From an uncultured Gemmatimonadota bacterium (GTDB taxonomy: Bacteria > Gemmatimonadota > Gemmatimonadetes > Gemmatimonadales > GWC2-71-9): a stretch of 10,081 nucleotides of DNA. The DNA lies in assembly GCA_937961295.1 (NCBI GenBank), contig CALGOK010000211.1, positions 1 to 10,081 of the forward strand. Reading direction: 5' to 3'. How positions within the stretch are numbered: position 1 is the stretch's first letter; each line of letters opens with the position of its first letter. This document shows positions 1 to 6,288 of the stretch, piece after piece. The position numbers were made by a program, and so were the translations under genes. Below the pieces are notes generated by a model. The model saw only the letters and a program-made list of their open reading frames with translations. It had not been told where the DNA came from and ran no database searches.

Positions 1-104
1 TCGCTCACCCGCTCCTCCGCTCGGCTGGCCTCGGGCTCGAACGGGTCGCGGTGCCCGCACCCGCCGAGCACCATGGCGAGCACTGCGCCACGGACGCGGT
101 GCAT
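1..104 (-). CDS. Putative lipoprotein, N-terminal part only (runs off left edge)
   Basis: Reading the minus strand from an ATG at 104 gives an open frame of 34 codons to the window edge, too short for most ORF callers. It starts MHRVRGAVLAMVLGGCGHRD. There is a short basic start, a hydrophobic stretch, and an L-G-G-C lipobox at residues 13-16, so the product is predicted to be lipid-anchored after signal peptidase II cleavage. The ATG shares one base with the stop of the upstream lipoprotein gene (TGATG), a usual arrangement for translational coupling. After the cysteine the sequence is C-G-H-R-D-P-F-E-P, very like C-D-H-S-D-P-F-P-T in the upstream gene, which suggests relatedness. The acidic, charged stretch that follows is typical of a mature lipoprotein linker. 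Function is unknown because only the signal region is visible. An internal ATG at residue 11 would leave too short a signal peptide and is less likely. Confidence 0.65.
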   Translation of the reverse strand, partial: MHRVRGAVLAMVLGGCGHRDPFEPEASRAEERVS

Positions 105-1288
105 CAGGAACCGAGCGGGAAGAGGAACAGGTCTCGTGCCCCCGACTGGATCTTGTCCGCGTTGAGGGTGCCGCCGGTCACCCGCGCGGCGACGAGGTAG
201 CGCCCGTTACGGGACACGCTGAGCCGGGTCCAGATCGAGTGCGCGGTGGAGAACTCCTGCCGGAGCAGCGCCGGCTCGCCGGCGACCACCTCCAGGATCC
301 GCGTGCGCGTCTCGGGCGGCGGAACCTGCCCGCCGGCCGGGGCGGGCTGGCGCCGATCCCAGATCGTCACGAACAACCGACCGCCGCCGACGCCGAACCC
401 GCCCATCCCTTGGCCGAGGCTGAGCTCGCCGGGGGCAGTCGTTTCGGTGGGTCGACCCCAGACGACCTCCGCTGCGCCCCCCGCGAGGGGAAACCGGAAG
501 ATGCTGTCGGCCACCACCACCGCCTGGCCTCCGCCGAGCGGGCCCGAGTAGTATCGCCGATGGTAGTACACGCGCCCCGAGACCTCGTCGAGTTGCCATG
601 ACACGGCGTCCGGTGCGGGAGCGATCACGGTCACTCCGGCCGGATTGGTCGAGAGGTCGAGGCGCGCGAACTCCACGCCGCGGTACACGGTGTCGACGGG
701 TCCGAACGGCACCCGCTGGCCGATGAAGGCCTTCGCGGCCAGCACCAGCAGCTCCCGGTCGCCAATCGCAACGGGATCAATCAGGTAGGTCCATGTGTCG
801 CTGCCGCCAGAGGGCGTCGCGAGCAGCGGGAGCACCTGGATGCCGTCGCGCTCCCGGCCGCGGGGGGCGAGGTAGAGGCCGCCTTCCTGCGGCGCCTGGT
901 TCCCGGTGGACGAGCGGTGACGGGTGAACGCCATCATGTCATCGCCAAGGAGGACCAGGGCGCGGAAGTCGTCGGTGCGCGAGGCCTGGTCGATTTCCCA
1001 GGCGCAGATTTCCTCGTAGCGCTGCCCGCCCGAGGCGGGAAGGATGCCCGCGCAGTAGTCCCGGTCCGTGCTCCCGCGCGCGAATCGGTACGAGATCCAC
1101 CGGCCGTCGCTGCTGAAGCTTGGCCAGTCGTCCTCGCCGGTGCTGAAGGTCAGCTGGATCGGTTGCACGGTGTTGAACGACCCGTCCCCGGGCCGGGGTC
1201 CGGTGGGGAACGGGTCGCTGTGGTCGCAGGCAGTCAGCGCGGCCGCGGCCGCGAGGAGGGCGAAGCAGGGTCCCCACGCAGGCTTCAT
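104..1288 (-). CDS. Lipoprotein with TolB/PD40-like beta-propeller repeats, function unknown
   Basis: A 394-residue predicted lipoprotein. Residues 1-20 form a signal peptide with an alanine-rich core, and the lipobox L-T-A-C ends at Cys21, followed by D-H-S-D-P-F. At about residues 46-69 there is a segment (LTFSTGEDDWPSFSSDGRWI and on) that fits the WD40-like PD40 repeat of TolB-type propellers. A second, weaker repeat lies near 356-370 (LSVSRNGRYLVAARV). Strand-rich, glycine-rich sequence fills the space between, consistent with a six- or seven-bladed propeller, though I can identify only two blades with some confidence. Such proteins usually act in the periplasm or at the outer membrane as binding or scaffold proteins, and no catalytic motif is visible. 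A weak GAGAAG lies just upstream of the ATG at 1288. The stop overlaps the start of a second lipoprotein. The family assignment is tentative, but the coding call is secure from the signal peptide and codon bias. Confidence 0.82.
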   Translation of the reverse strand: MKPAWGPCFALLAAAAALTACDHSDPFPTGPRPGDGSFNTVQPIQLTFSTGEDDWPSFSSDGRWISYRFARGSTDRDYCAGILPASGGQRYEEICAWEIDQASRTDDFRALVLLGDDMMAFTRHRSSTGNQAPQEGGLYLAPRGRERDGIQVLPLLATPSGGSDTWTYLIDPVAIGDRELLVLAAKAFIGQRVPFGPVDTVYRGVEFARLDLSTNPAGVTVIAPAPDAVSWQLDEVSGRVYYHRRYYSGPLGGGQAVVVADSIFRFPLAGGAAEVVWGRPTETTAPGELSLGQGMGGFGVGGGRLFVTIWDRRQPAPAGGQVPPPETRTRILEVVAGEPALLRQEFSTAHSIWTRLSVSRNGRYLVAARVTGGTLNADKIQSGARDLFLFPLGS

Positions 1289-1347
1289 GCGCTTCTCGGG
1301 GTTGGGGGTCGCGGCAGGTGAACGCTCGCGCGTCGGCGCCGGTCAGA

Positions 1348-1363
1348 ATTGTACCGCCACAAT
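1348..1363. promoter_or_regulatory. AT-rich inverted repeat and possible -10 box upstream of the lipoprotein gene
   Basis: In otherwise very GC-rich DNA, a small AT-rich patch contains the inverted repeat ATTGT-N6-ACAAT. Read on the minus strand, the 1353-1348 arm gives TACAAT, a fair -10 hexamer, about 60 bases before the lipoprotein start at 1288. No good TTGACA-like box lies at the expected 17-base spacing (TGTGCC is the best there), so this may be an operator, an activated promoter, or chance. It is the only candidate promoter in this 214-base gap. Confidence 0.25.
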
Positions 1364-1408
1364 GGCACTCGGCACATCAGTGCCGGAAAGTCGGGCTGGG
1401 GGCGTTCC

Positions 1409-1426
1409 GGGTCGGGCTGGAGACCC
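1409..1426 (-). terminator. Weak second hairpin downstream of the DUF1501 gene
   Basis: GGGTC and GACCC form a 5-bp stem around an 8-base loop, with flanking CC/CGG able to extend it through a bulge. It lies about 77 bases past the DUF1501 stop, after the stronger hairpin at 1460-1483. No T-run follows. It could back up termination, but in GC-rich DNA short stems like this arise easily by chance. Confidence 0.2.
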
Positions 1427-1459
1427 CGGCTGATGGCAGAGGGTCACCTGTGTGGCCGT

Positions 1460-1483
1460 GCACCCCCCACGACAGGGGGGTGC
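1460..1483 (-). terminator. GC-rich hairpin, probable terminator of the DUF1800-DUF1501 operon
   Basis: A perfect 9-bp stem, GCACCCCCC pairing with GGGGGGTGC, closes a 6-base loop. It begins 20 bases after the DUF1501 stop codon at 1503, the usual place for a terminator. The run of six consecutive G-C pairs makes it very stable. No T-tract follows on the minus strand (ACGGCC comes next), so if it terminates transcription it is not a classical intrinsic terminator. It may instead stabilise the 3' end of the mRNA. Confidence 0.5.
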
Positions 1484-1502
1484 CGGAAGCGCACCGGGGG
1501 AA

Positions 1503-2747
1503 TCAGCCGAAGAGGCCGAGCGGCGGGGCGGGGCGGTGGCCCGGGACGACGCCGTCGAGGGAAGCGGCGCCAAGGTGCCCGGTGAGCACCTCGCCGAAGA
1601 GGTCGCGGAAGTCGGTCGTCACGGCCAGGTCGCGCCCCTCGTGACGCTGCTCGGGGGCGAGCCCCGGCCAGCGCCCGTAGACGGTTCCCCCGCGCACCCC
1701 GCCACCGATCACCATCATCGCCGTGGCGTGGCCGTGGTCGGTTCCGCCGGTGCCGTTCTCGCGCACCCTGCGACCGAACTCGCTCATGGTGAGGATCACC
1801 ACGTCGAGCATCCGTGCGTCGAGGTCGGTGGTGAATGCCGAAATTGCGCGCGCCAGATCGTCGAGGCGGGTGGCGATCTGACCCTCGCCGCCCCCCTGAT
1901 TCACGTGCGTGTCCCAGCCACCCACGTCGGCGAACGCCACCTGCAGGCCGAGGTCGGCCTTGATCAGCTGGGCGATCTGCTGCATCGACTGCCCGAACCG
2001 CGAGCGCGGATAGCTGGCGCCATGCTCGGCGGGCCGGTTGCCGGGATCGGCGTCCTTGAGCATCCGGATCGCGTCGAATCCCTCGGCCGCCGACGACGCC
2101 ACCAGTCCGGTCGCGCTCCCCTGGTAGAGCGACTCGAAGGCGCGCGTGAGCCGCGCATCGCCGTCGCGTCGCGCCTCGCGCACGCCGAAGGTGCGCAGGT
2201 CGTCGATCGCAAGCGACGGAGCGCTGCCGGCCAGCACGCGCGGCAGCTGCGGCCCGAAGGCCACCGCGCGAAATGGGGTCTCGGCGTGCTCGCGATCGTG
2301 CGCCGCGACGTAGCGGTTCGCCCAGCCGTCGGTGGTCGACTTCCGGTCCGGCGTGCCGCTCTCCATGTAGTCCTGCGCGTCGAAGTGCGAGCGGGTGAGC
2401 GACGGCGAGCCGACGGCCTGCACCGGGGCCAGCATGCCGCGATCCCAGAGCGGCTTGAGCGGTGCCAGCCGCGGGTGCAGGGCGAAGGTGCCATCGAGCG
2501 CGAGCAGTTGCTGACGGTCGATCGCGATGCGCGAGCGCTCGCGCCAGTACCACGCATCACCGGTGGGCACCACCATCGACAGGCCGTCGACGGCGCCGCG
2601 CTGGAACAGAAGCACCAGCGTCTTGCCGCGCGTGCCGCGCCCGCCGAGGGCGTACGCCGCACGGTCGACGAAGAGCGGATCGGCCCCGAGGGACACCAGG
2701 CCGAAGGCACCGGCCCTGAGAAACACCCGTCTCGAGATCGTCATCAT
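1503..2747 (-). CDS. DUF1501 family protein, Tat-exported, alkaline-phosphatase/sulfatase-like fold
   Basis: 414 residues, the normal size for the DUF1501 family (PF07394), which is related to the alkaline phosphatase/sulfatase superfamily but has no settled reaction. The N-terminus carries a twin-arginine signal (S-R-R-V-F-L at 5-10, then a mild hydrophobic stretch), so it is predicted to be exported folded, fitting a metal-bound enzyme. Family motifs appear in order: F-Q-R-G-A-V-D-G-L (48-56), H-F-D-A-Q-D-Y-M-E-S-G (121-131), G-G-W-D-T-H (276-281), S-E-F-G-R-R (322-327), G-T-D-H-G-H (335-340) and D-F-R-D (379-382). The Asp and His residues in these motifs are the likely metal ligands (inference). 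Its start overlaps the DUF1800 stop by ATGA. Two ATG codons stand in tandem at 2747 and 2744; an AGAGG lies 2 bases before the first and 5 before the second, so the second may be the used start. The pairing with DUF1800 is a recurrent, conserved arrangement. Confidence 0.94.
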   Translation of the reverse strand: MMTISRRVFLRAGAFGLVSLGADPLFVDRAAYALGGRGTRGKTLVLLFQRGAVDGLSMVVPTGDAWYWRERSRIAIDRQQLLALDGTFALHPRLAPLKPLWDRGMLAPVQAVGSPSLTRSHFDAQDYMESGTPDRKSTTDGWANRYVAAHDREHAETPFRAVAFGPQLPRVLAGSAPSLAIDDLRTFGVREARRDGDARLTRAFESLYQGSATGLVASSAAEGFDAIRMLKDADPGNRPAEHGASYPRSRFGQSMQQIAQLIKADLGLQVAFADVGGWDTHVNQGGGEGQIATRLDDLARAISAFTTDLDARMLDVVILTMSEFGRRVRENGTGGTDHGHATAMMVIGGGVRGGTVYGRWPGLAPEQRHEGRDLAVTTDFRDLFGEVLTGHLGAASLDGVVPGHRPAPPLGLFG

Positions 2748-4360
2748 TGCCTCTGGAAGTCGGGGCCGCCAAGGGCGAGGCCCACGGCCATCGCGCGGGC
2801 CGCCGCCGCGTCGGGGAGCGCGGCGATCTCGTCGAGGATCGCCCGCCGGGTGGTTGGCTGCATCGCGCCGGCAAGCAGCACCGAGTCAATCGCGTCGAGC
2901 AGCGCGCCGTGGTCGGCGGTGGCCGGCACCAGGCGGTCGAGGTCCACGCGCACGCCGGGCATCCGTCCGCTGGCGAGATCGACCGCGAAGTTCATCCGCG
3001 CGAGCAGCGCCGCGCTGCTCACCCAGTCCTCCTGGGTCTCGGGCCAGCCGGTGGGCGCACTCTGCTGGAAGAGCGGCTGGCCGAGCCGCGCGAGCTGGGC
3101 CACCAGGGCCTGCGGCCGTGCGGCCTCGGCACCGAGCGCGCGCACCGCGCTCACCACGAACTCGTGAGGCGACTTCACCTTGGCCCCGACGCTCGTCGGT
3201 GACCAGAAGTCGGGTCCGCGCAGGATGGCGGCGACCACCTCGCGGATCTCGCCGCCGCTCTGCTGCCACGCGCGAACGGCATCGTCGATGCAGCCATCGG
3301 GTGGCACGTCGGCGACGAACTTGGCACAGAGTTTGGAGCTGACGTGATGCATGGTCGACGGATGCGCGGCCAGCATCCGAAGCAGCCGCTCGCCCTCCTC
3401 GCGCCCGCCGCCCGCCGGGAACCGCTGACCGAGCACCGCCTTCTCGCCGCGGTCGTGCGCCCAGGCGTTGAACTGGAACGCGCCGGTCCGGCGATCGAGG
3501 CTCCAGCCGGTGAGGATGCGCGCGACGCCGACGATGTCGTCCTGGGTGTAGCCGCCGTCGACGCCGAGGGTGTGCAGCTCCAGCAGCTCGCGGGCGTAGT
3601 TCTCGTTGGGCCCCTGCGGCATCCGCTGACGGAGTTGCTCCATGCGCGGATCGTTCGCGGCCGGCCGCCGCCGGTTGCGCATTGCCGGGAACCGCTGCGC
3701 CAGCGCGTCGCGGGGATCGGCACCCTCGGCCACGCTCTGGGCGTTGTCGAGGTAGAACAGCATCGCCGGCGAGCGCGCCGTCGCCAGGAGCAGCGCCTCG
3801 AAGGTGCCCAGCGCATTGGGGCGAATCGCCTGCTCCAGGTAGTCGCGCAAGAGGACCCGGTCGAGCCCCTTGTTCTGGAACACGTTGAAGTGGTTGAACC
3901 AGAAGTCGGCGAGCACCTCGGCCAGCTGATGGCCGGAGCCGGCCTGCCGGGTCAGGGTGAGGCCGGCGTACTCGACCGCCAGCTCCCGCAGGGGGTTGGC
4001 CTGCCGCATCCGGGTCGCGTCCGGCCGCGCCGCACCGGAATCGGCCCGGGCCACGGCGGCGCGCCGCGCCTCGGCCTCCCTGGCCAGCAGCTCGCCAGTG
4101 GGAGTGCGAAGCGAGGTGAGCTGCCGTTCGAGGTCGCGGCGGGCCGGATCGCCGACGGCAGGAACCGCCAACTGCGCCTCGATCCAGCGGACCACCCCGG
4201 TGGCCGCCACCTGCTCGACCTGTCCGGGAGTCGGTCCCCACGACAGGCGTTGCAGGGCGTGACGCGCCGAGTCGGAAGATGTGACCAGTTGCTGGGCTGG
4301 GAGGGTCCTTGCAAGGGCGACCGCCGCGGCGGCGAGGAGGAAGGCGGAGCGGGGTGTCAT
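2744..4360 (-). CDS. DUF1800 family protein, secreted
   Basis: 538 residues matching the DUF1800 family (PF08811) over nearly its whole length. A Sec signal peptide covers about residues 1-22 (alanine-rich core, cleavage likely at L-P-A before Q-Q). Family landmarks follow: H-A-L-Q-R-L-S-W-G-P-T-P (34-45), the D-F-W-F-N-H-F-N-V-F motif (152-161), I-R-P-N-A-L-G-T-F (179-187), P-A-M-L-F-Y-L-D-N (198-206), the hallmark N-E-N-Y-A-R-E-L-L-E-L-H-T-L-G (252-266) followed by G-Y-T-Q-D-D-I and L-T-G-W-S, H-D-R-G-E-K (302-307), K-L-C-A-K-F-V-A-D (343-351), and S-P-H-E-F-V (397-402). The molecular function of the family is unknown. It is first in a two-gene operon with DUF1501; one protein is Sec-type and the other Tat-type, so they probably meet in the periplasm or at the surface. 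No clear ribosome binding site precedes the ATG at 4360. Cys345 and Cys357 could form a disulfide after export (inference). Confidence 0.95.
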   Translation of the reverse strand: MTPRSAFLLAAAAVALARTLPAQQLVTSSDSARHALQRLSWGPTPGQVEQVAATGVVRWIEAQLAVPAVGDPARRDLERQLTSLRTPTGELLAREAEARRAAVARADSGAARPDATRMRQANPLRELAVEYAGLTLTRQAGSGHQLAEVLADFWFNHFNVFQNKGLDRVLLRDYLEQAIRPNALGTFEALLLATARSPAMLFYLDNAQSVAEGADPRDALAQRFPAMRNRRRPAANDPRMEQLRQRMPQGPNENYARELLELHTLGVDGGYTQDDIVGVARILTGWSLDRRTGAFQFNAWAHDRGEKAVLGQRFPAGGGREEGERLLRMLAAHPSTMHHVSSKLCAKFVADVPPDGCIDDAVRAWQQSGGEIREVVAAILRGPDFWSPTSVGAKVKSPHEFVVSAVRALGAEAARPQALVAQLARLGQPLFQQSAPTGWPETQEDWVSSAALLARMNFAVDLASGRMPGVRVDLDRLVPATADHGALLDAIDSVLLAGAMQPTTRRAILDEIAALPDAAAARAMAVGLALGGPDFQRQ

Positions 4361-4478
4361 GCCCGGGTGACGACCCCACCCGAGACTTGTTAGTGCCGCC
4401 GCTCAACCTCGTCCCCTAGCATTTCGTACCACAACCGCCGACCTTCCGGCCCCCTGAACCACCCCCGAGTCGAGATCC
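4361..4478. other. Divergent intergenic region between DUF1800 and the 290-residue lipoprotein gene
   Basis: 118 bases separate two divergently transcribed genes, so promoters for both should lie here. The only AT-richer patches are around 4386-4393 (acttgttag) and 4417-4431 (tagcatttcgtacca). I could not find a convincing -35/-10 pair at normal spacing on either strand. No inverted repeat stands out as an operator. Confidence 0.4.
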
Positions 4479-5351
4479 GTGCCGCTGCCAACCATTCGCG
4501 CTGCGTTCCCGATCGCCCTGCTGCTCGCCGCCGGCTGCTCCGCCGCGGGGCTGGAGCTGCAGAACTACGGGTTCTACGGGGCCAACCCCACCCCCGATGG
4601 GGGGCGGCTCAAGCCGGTCGACGCCGTGGAGCGGGTCCGCCGCCCGGTCGGCGGTGACACGCTCGACGTCACCGAGGGCGAGTTCCGGATCGACACCGCC
4701 CGCGTCAATGGCGTGCGAGTCTGGCTGGTGACCCGGGGCTCGGTGGACCTCGACGGCAGCCCGGTGCTCGACAGCGTCTGGATGGATCGCTACTCGCTCA
4801 AGACCATCGCGAGCGTGCGGCGTGACTCCGAGGGGATGACGCGCCTCGAGTTCAATCGCCGGCAGGTGCGATCGCTGCGGATCACGCCGGAAGGACGCCG
4901 GCTGACCTGGCGCGGCCTGCACGAGGGCGAGCCGTACGGCCTCGCGGGCATCGAAGTGGTGATCGGTGCGATCCCGATGCGGATCGGCACCGGTGGATCC
5001 CTGCCAGTGGTGAGCGGCCGGGGTCGGCTGATGGACTGGCTCCACTACGAGATCGTCGAACAGACGGCATTGCCGCGGATGGTGGCCGGCGGGGTGGTGT
5101 TCGAGCCGGTGTACCTGGTGCAGGGCAAGCTGGGTGCGCGCACGCTGCACTTCTGGGTCGACCCCGAGTTGCGCCGGGTGGTGCGACGCAGCACCGTCTC
5201 GCCTGACGGCGCGCGGTTCCTCGCGGTGCTCGGCCCCGCGGTCCCGCGGATCCGGGTCTTCCCAGTCGAGGGTCTCCCCGGCAGCGGATCGCCGCGCCTG
5301 GGCGGCGAGCAGGGTCCACCGCGGACGGAGCCGCTGCCGAACGGGCCGTGA
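4479..5351 (+). CDS. Putative lipoprotein of unknown function (DUF3108-like features)
   Basis: 290 residues from a GTG start. The start is chosen because it puts a compact signal peptide (residues 1-19, hydrophobic core P-I-A-L-L-L) directly before an L-A-A-G-C lipobox with Cys20; only a poor GAG-type ribosome binding site precedes it. The mature part alternates short beta-strands and charged turns, for example V-W-L-V-T-R-G-S-V-D-L-D (81-92), W-M-D-R-Y-S-L-K (101-108), L-E-F-N-R-R-Q-V-R-S (123-132) and H-F-W-V-D-P-E-L-R-R-V-V (224-235). This resembles the curved sheet of DUF3108 or LolA/LolB-type lipoprotein carriers, in which substrate, conversion-factor and Trp-Val-Asp-Pro segments recur. 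That resemblance is from memory of the pattern and not proven. The C-terminal 25 residues are Pro/Gly-rich and probably disordered. It stands alone between a divergent and a convergent neighbour, so context says nothing about its role. Confidence 0.85.
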   Translation: MPLPTIRAAFPIALLLAAGCSAAGLELQNYGFYGANPTPDGGRLKPVDAVERVRRPVGGDTLDVTEGEFRIDTARVNGVRVWLVTRGSVDLDGSPVLDSVWMDRYSLKTIASVRRDSEGMTRLEFNRRQVRSLRITPEGRRLTWRGLHEGEPYGLAGIEVVIGAIPMRIGTGGSLPVVSGRGRLMDWLHYEIVEQTALPRMVAGGVVFEPVYLVQGKLGARTLHFWVDPELRRVVRRSTVSPDGARFLAVLGPAVPRIRVFPVEGLPGSGSPRLGGEQGPPRTEPLPNGP

Positions 5352-5353
5352 GG

Positions 5354-5388
5354 AACGAGAGACTAGAGACGAGAGACGATAGACGATC
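5354..5388 (+). repeat. Degenerate purine-rich heptad repeats
   Basis: Five head-to-tail 7-base units fill the space between the lipoprotein stop and the hairpin: AACGAGA, GACTAGA, GACGAGA, GACGATA and GACGATC. Adjacent units differ at one or two positions apart from the first. The block is strongly purine-rich on the plus strand. Parts of it reappear inverted at 5443-5455 and 5464-5473. Confidence 0.7.
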
Positions 5389-5455
5389 GAAGGGCCGTCT
5401 CCCGATGGGAGCGCGGCCCTTCATGCTGGAACGAGGCGTGCAATCGTCTCTCGTC
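5368..5455. repeat. 13-bp perfect inverted repeat flanking the hairpin
   Basis: GACGAGAGACGAT at 5368-5380 is exactly complementary to ATCGTCTCTCGTC at 5443-5455. A further overlapping pair, ACGATAGACG at 5376-5385 and CGTCTATCGT at 5464-5473, is also perfect, and its right copy covers the last codon and stop of the M55 gene. The arms enclose the hairpin at 5389-5422, so transcripts from either direction could fold into a long two-level stem. Confidence 0.75.
5389..5422. terminator. Bidirectional hairpin terminator between convergent genes
   Basis: GAAGGGCCG (5389-5397) pairs perfectly with CGGCCCTTC (5414-5422). Inside, CTCCC (5399-5403) pairs with GGGAG (5407-5411) around a GAT loop, leaving a small 1/2-base internal bulge. 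The hairpin lies 38 bases past the plus-strand lipoprotein stop and 45 bases past the minus-strand M55 stop, so it can serve both. On the plus strand the right arm ends in CCCTTC and on the minus strand likewise, but neither side has a real T-tract. Confidence 0.65.
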
Positions 5456-5466
5456 CCTTCTCACGT

Positions 5467-6288
5467 CTATCGTACCGTCGCCAGGTTGTACATCGCCCGC
5501 CAGGCACGGAACACTTCCGGAAATTCCTCGTGCGCGAATGCGACCGTGCGAGCCGCGATGCGGCGCGAGCCCGGGGCGAGCACGGCCATGTCGGCGTGGT
5601 GCGTCCGGGCGAAGTCCACCTCGATCGTGACCGGTGCGGTGAGCGTGAACGGCGCGTTGCCGCTGCGGATCGCCTCGGCGGCCCCGCGCTCGATCCGCTC
5701 CCTGGCCACCGCGGGATGCAGCGAACGCACCGCGTGCCGTCCCAGGGCCTCCTTGACGGTCACCGTGGTGACGCCGCCGCCGAGCAGCGCCGTCGCCTCC
5801 GCGCAGGCGGCCTGGTCGCCGGTGACGAGCACCACGGGCACGCCGTGCCATCCGGCCAGGGCGGCGTTGAGCCCGATCTCGCCCACCGCCGTGCCGTTGA
5901 GTCGCACGCCGTGGATGGTGTCGTTGTAGGTGTGGTCGATCGTGGCGGGGGCAGTGCCGGCCATCGCGTGGTACCCGATGAAGAGCGCCGCATCGAATCC
6001 CGCCACCCCGTCGACCATCGCCTCCGGCTTCGGCGAACCGGTTGCCAGCTCGGCGTCGTGCTCGAGCCCCTCCGGGTCGAGGTTGCGCATGTGCCAGTGC
6101 GAGTCGTTGACCACGACCCGCGTCGCCCCCGCGGCACGCGCGCCACGGATCGCCGCGTTGGTTGCACCCAGCATCAGCCGCCGTGCCGCCGCGTAGTCGG
6201 CCGCCATCGTCGCGGCATAGGGGTCGGTGGCCTCCTCGTGGCTGACGCCCGCGATCCCTTCCATGTCGACGCTGATGTAGATCTTCAC
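5467..6288 (-). CDS. dppA: M55 family D-aminopeptidase (DppA-type, Bacillus nomenclature)
   Basis: 273 residues, the family's usual length, and cytoplasmic since no signal is present. Characterised members are zinc enzymes that remove N-terminal D-amino acids from short peptides such as D-Ala-D-Ala. Expected metal ligands are all visible: the S-V-D-M-E-G motif gives Asp8 and Glu10, N-D-S-H gives His64, G-Y-H-A-M-A-G-T gives His107, and N-G-T-A-V-G-E gives Glu137. They match in order and spacing Asp8, Glu10, His60, His104 and Glu133 of the B. subtilis enzyme as I recall it. The start is GTG, overlapping the PhzF stop as GTGA; the reading frame right from this codon matches the family start M-K-I-Y-I-S-V-D. 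It is the last gene of the dpp operon. The symbol follows B. subtilis usage; in E. coli dppA means the binding protein. Peptides entering through the transporter upstream are the likely substrates (inference). Confidence 0.95.
   Translation of the reverse strand: MKIYISVDMEGIAGVSHEEATDPYAATMAADYAAARRLMLGATNAAIRGARAAGATRVVVNDSHWHMRNLDPEGLEHDAELATGSPKPEAMVDGVAGFDAALFIGYHAMAGTAPATIDHTYNDTIHGVRLNGTAVGEIGLNAALAGWHGVPVVLVTGDQAACAEATALLGGGVTTVTVKEALGRHAVRSLHPAVARERIERGAAEAIRSGNAPFTLTAPVTIEVDFARTHHADMAVLAPGSRRIAARTVAFAHEEFPEVFRAWRAMYNLATVR

Noticed and set aside
1452..3167. A 571-codon plus-strand open frame opposite the DUF1501 gene
   Set aside because: High GC suppresses stop codons on the opposite strand. 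The minus-strand reading has a Tat signal and full family motifs, while the plus-strand product is low-complexity Arg/Ala/Gly-rich with no recognisable domain.
3344..4393. A 349-codon plus-strand open frame opposite the DUF1800 gene
   Set aside because: It mirrors a gene with clear DUF1800 motifs and has no domain or ribosome binding site of its own.
4361..4478. Divergent promoter pair with operator
   Set aside because: No -35/-10 combination at acceptable spacing and no convincing palindrome could be found on either strand, so it is described only as an intergenic region.
5354..5388. CRISPR-like or short tandem array
   Set aside because: The units are only seven bases, contiguous, degenerate and without spacers.
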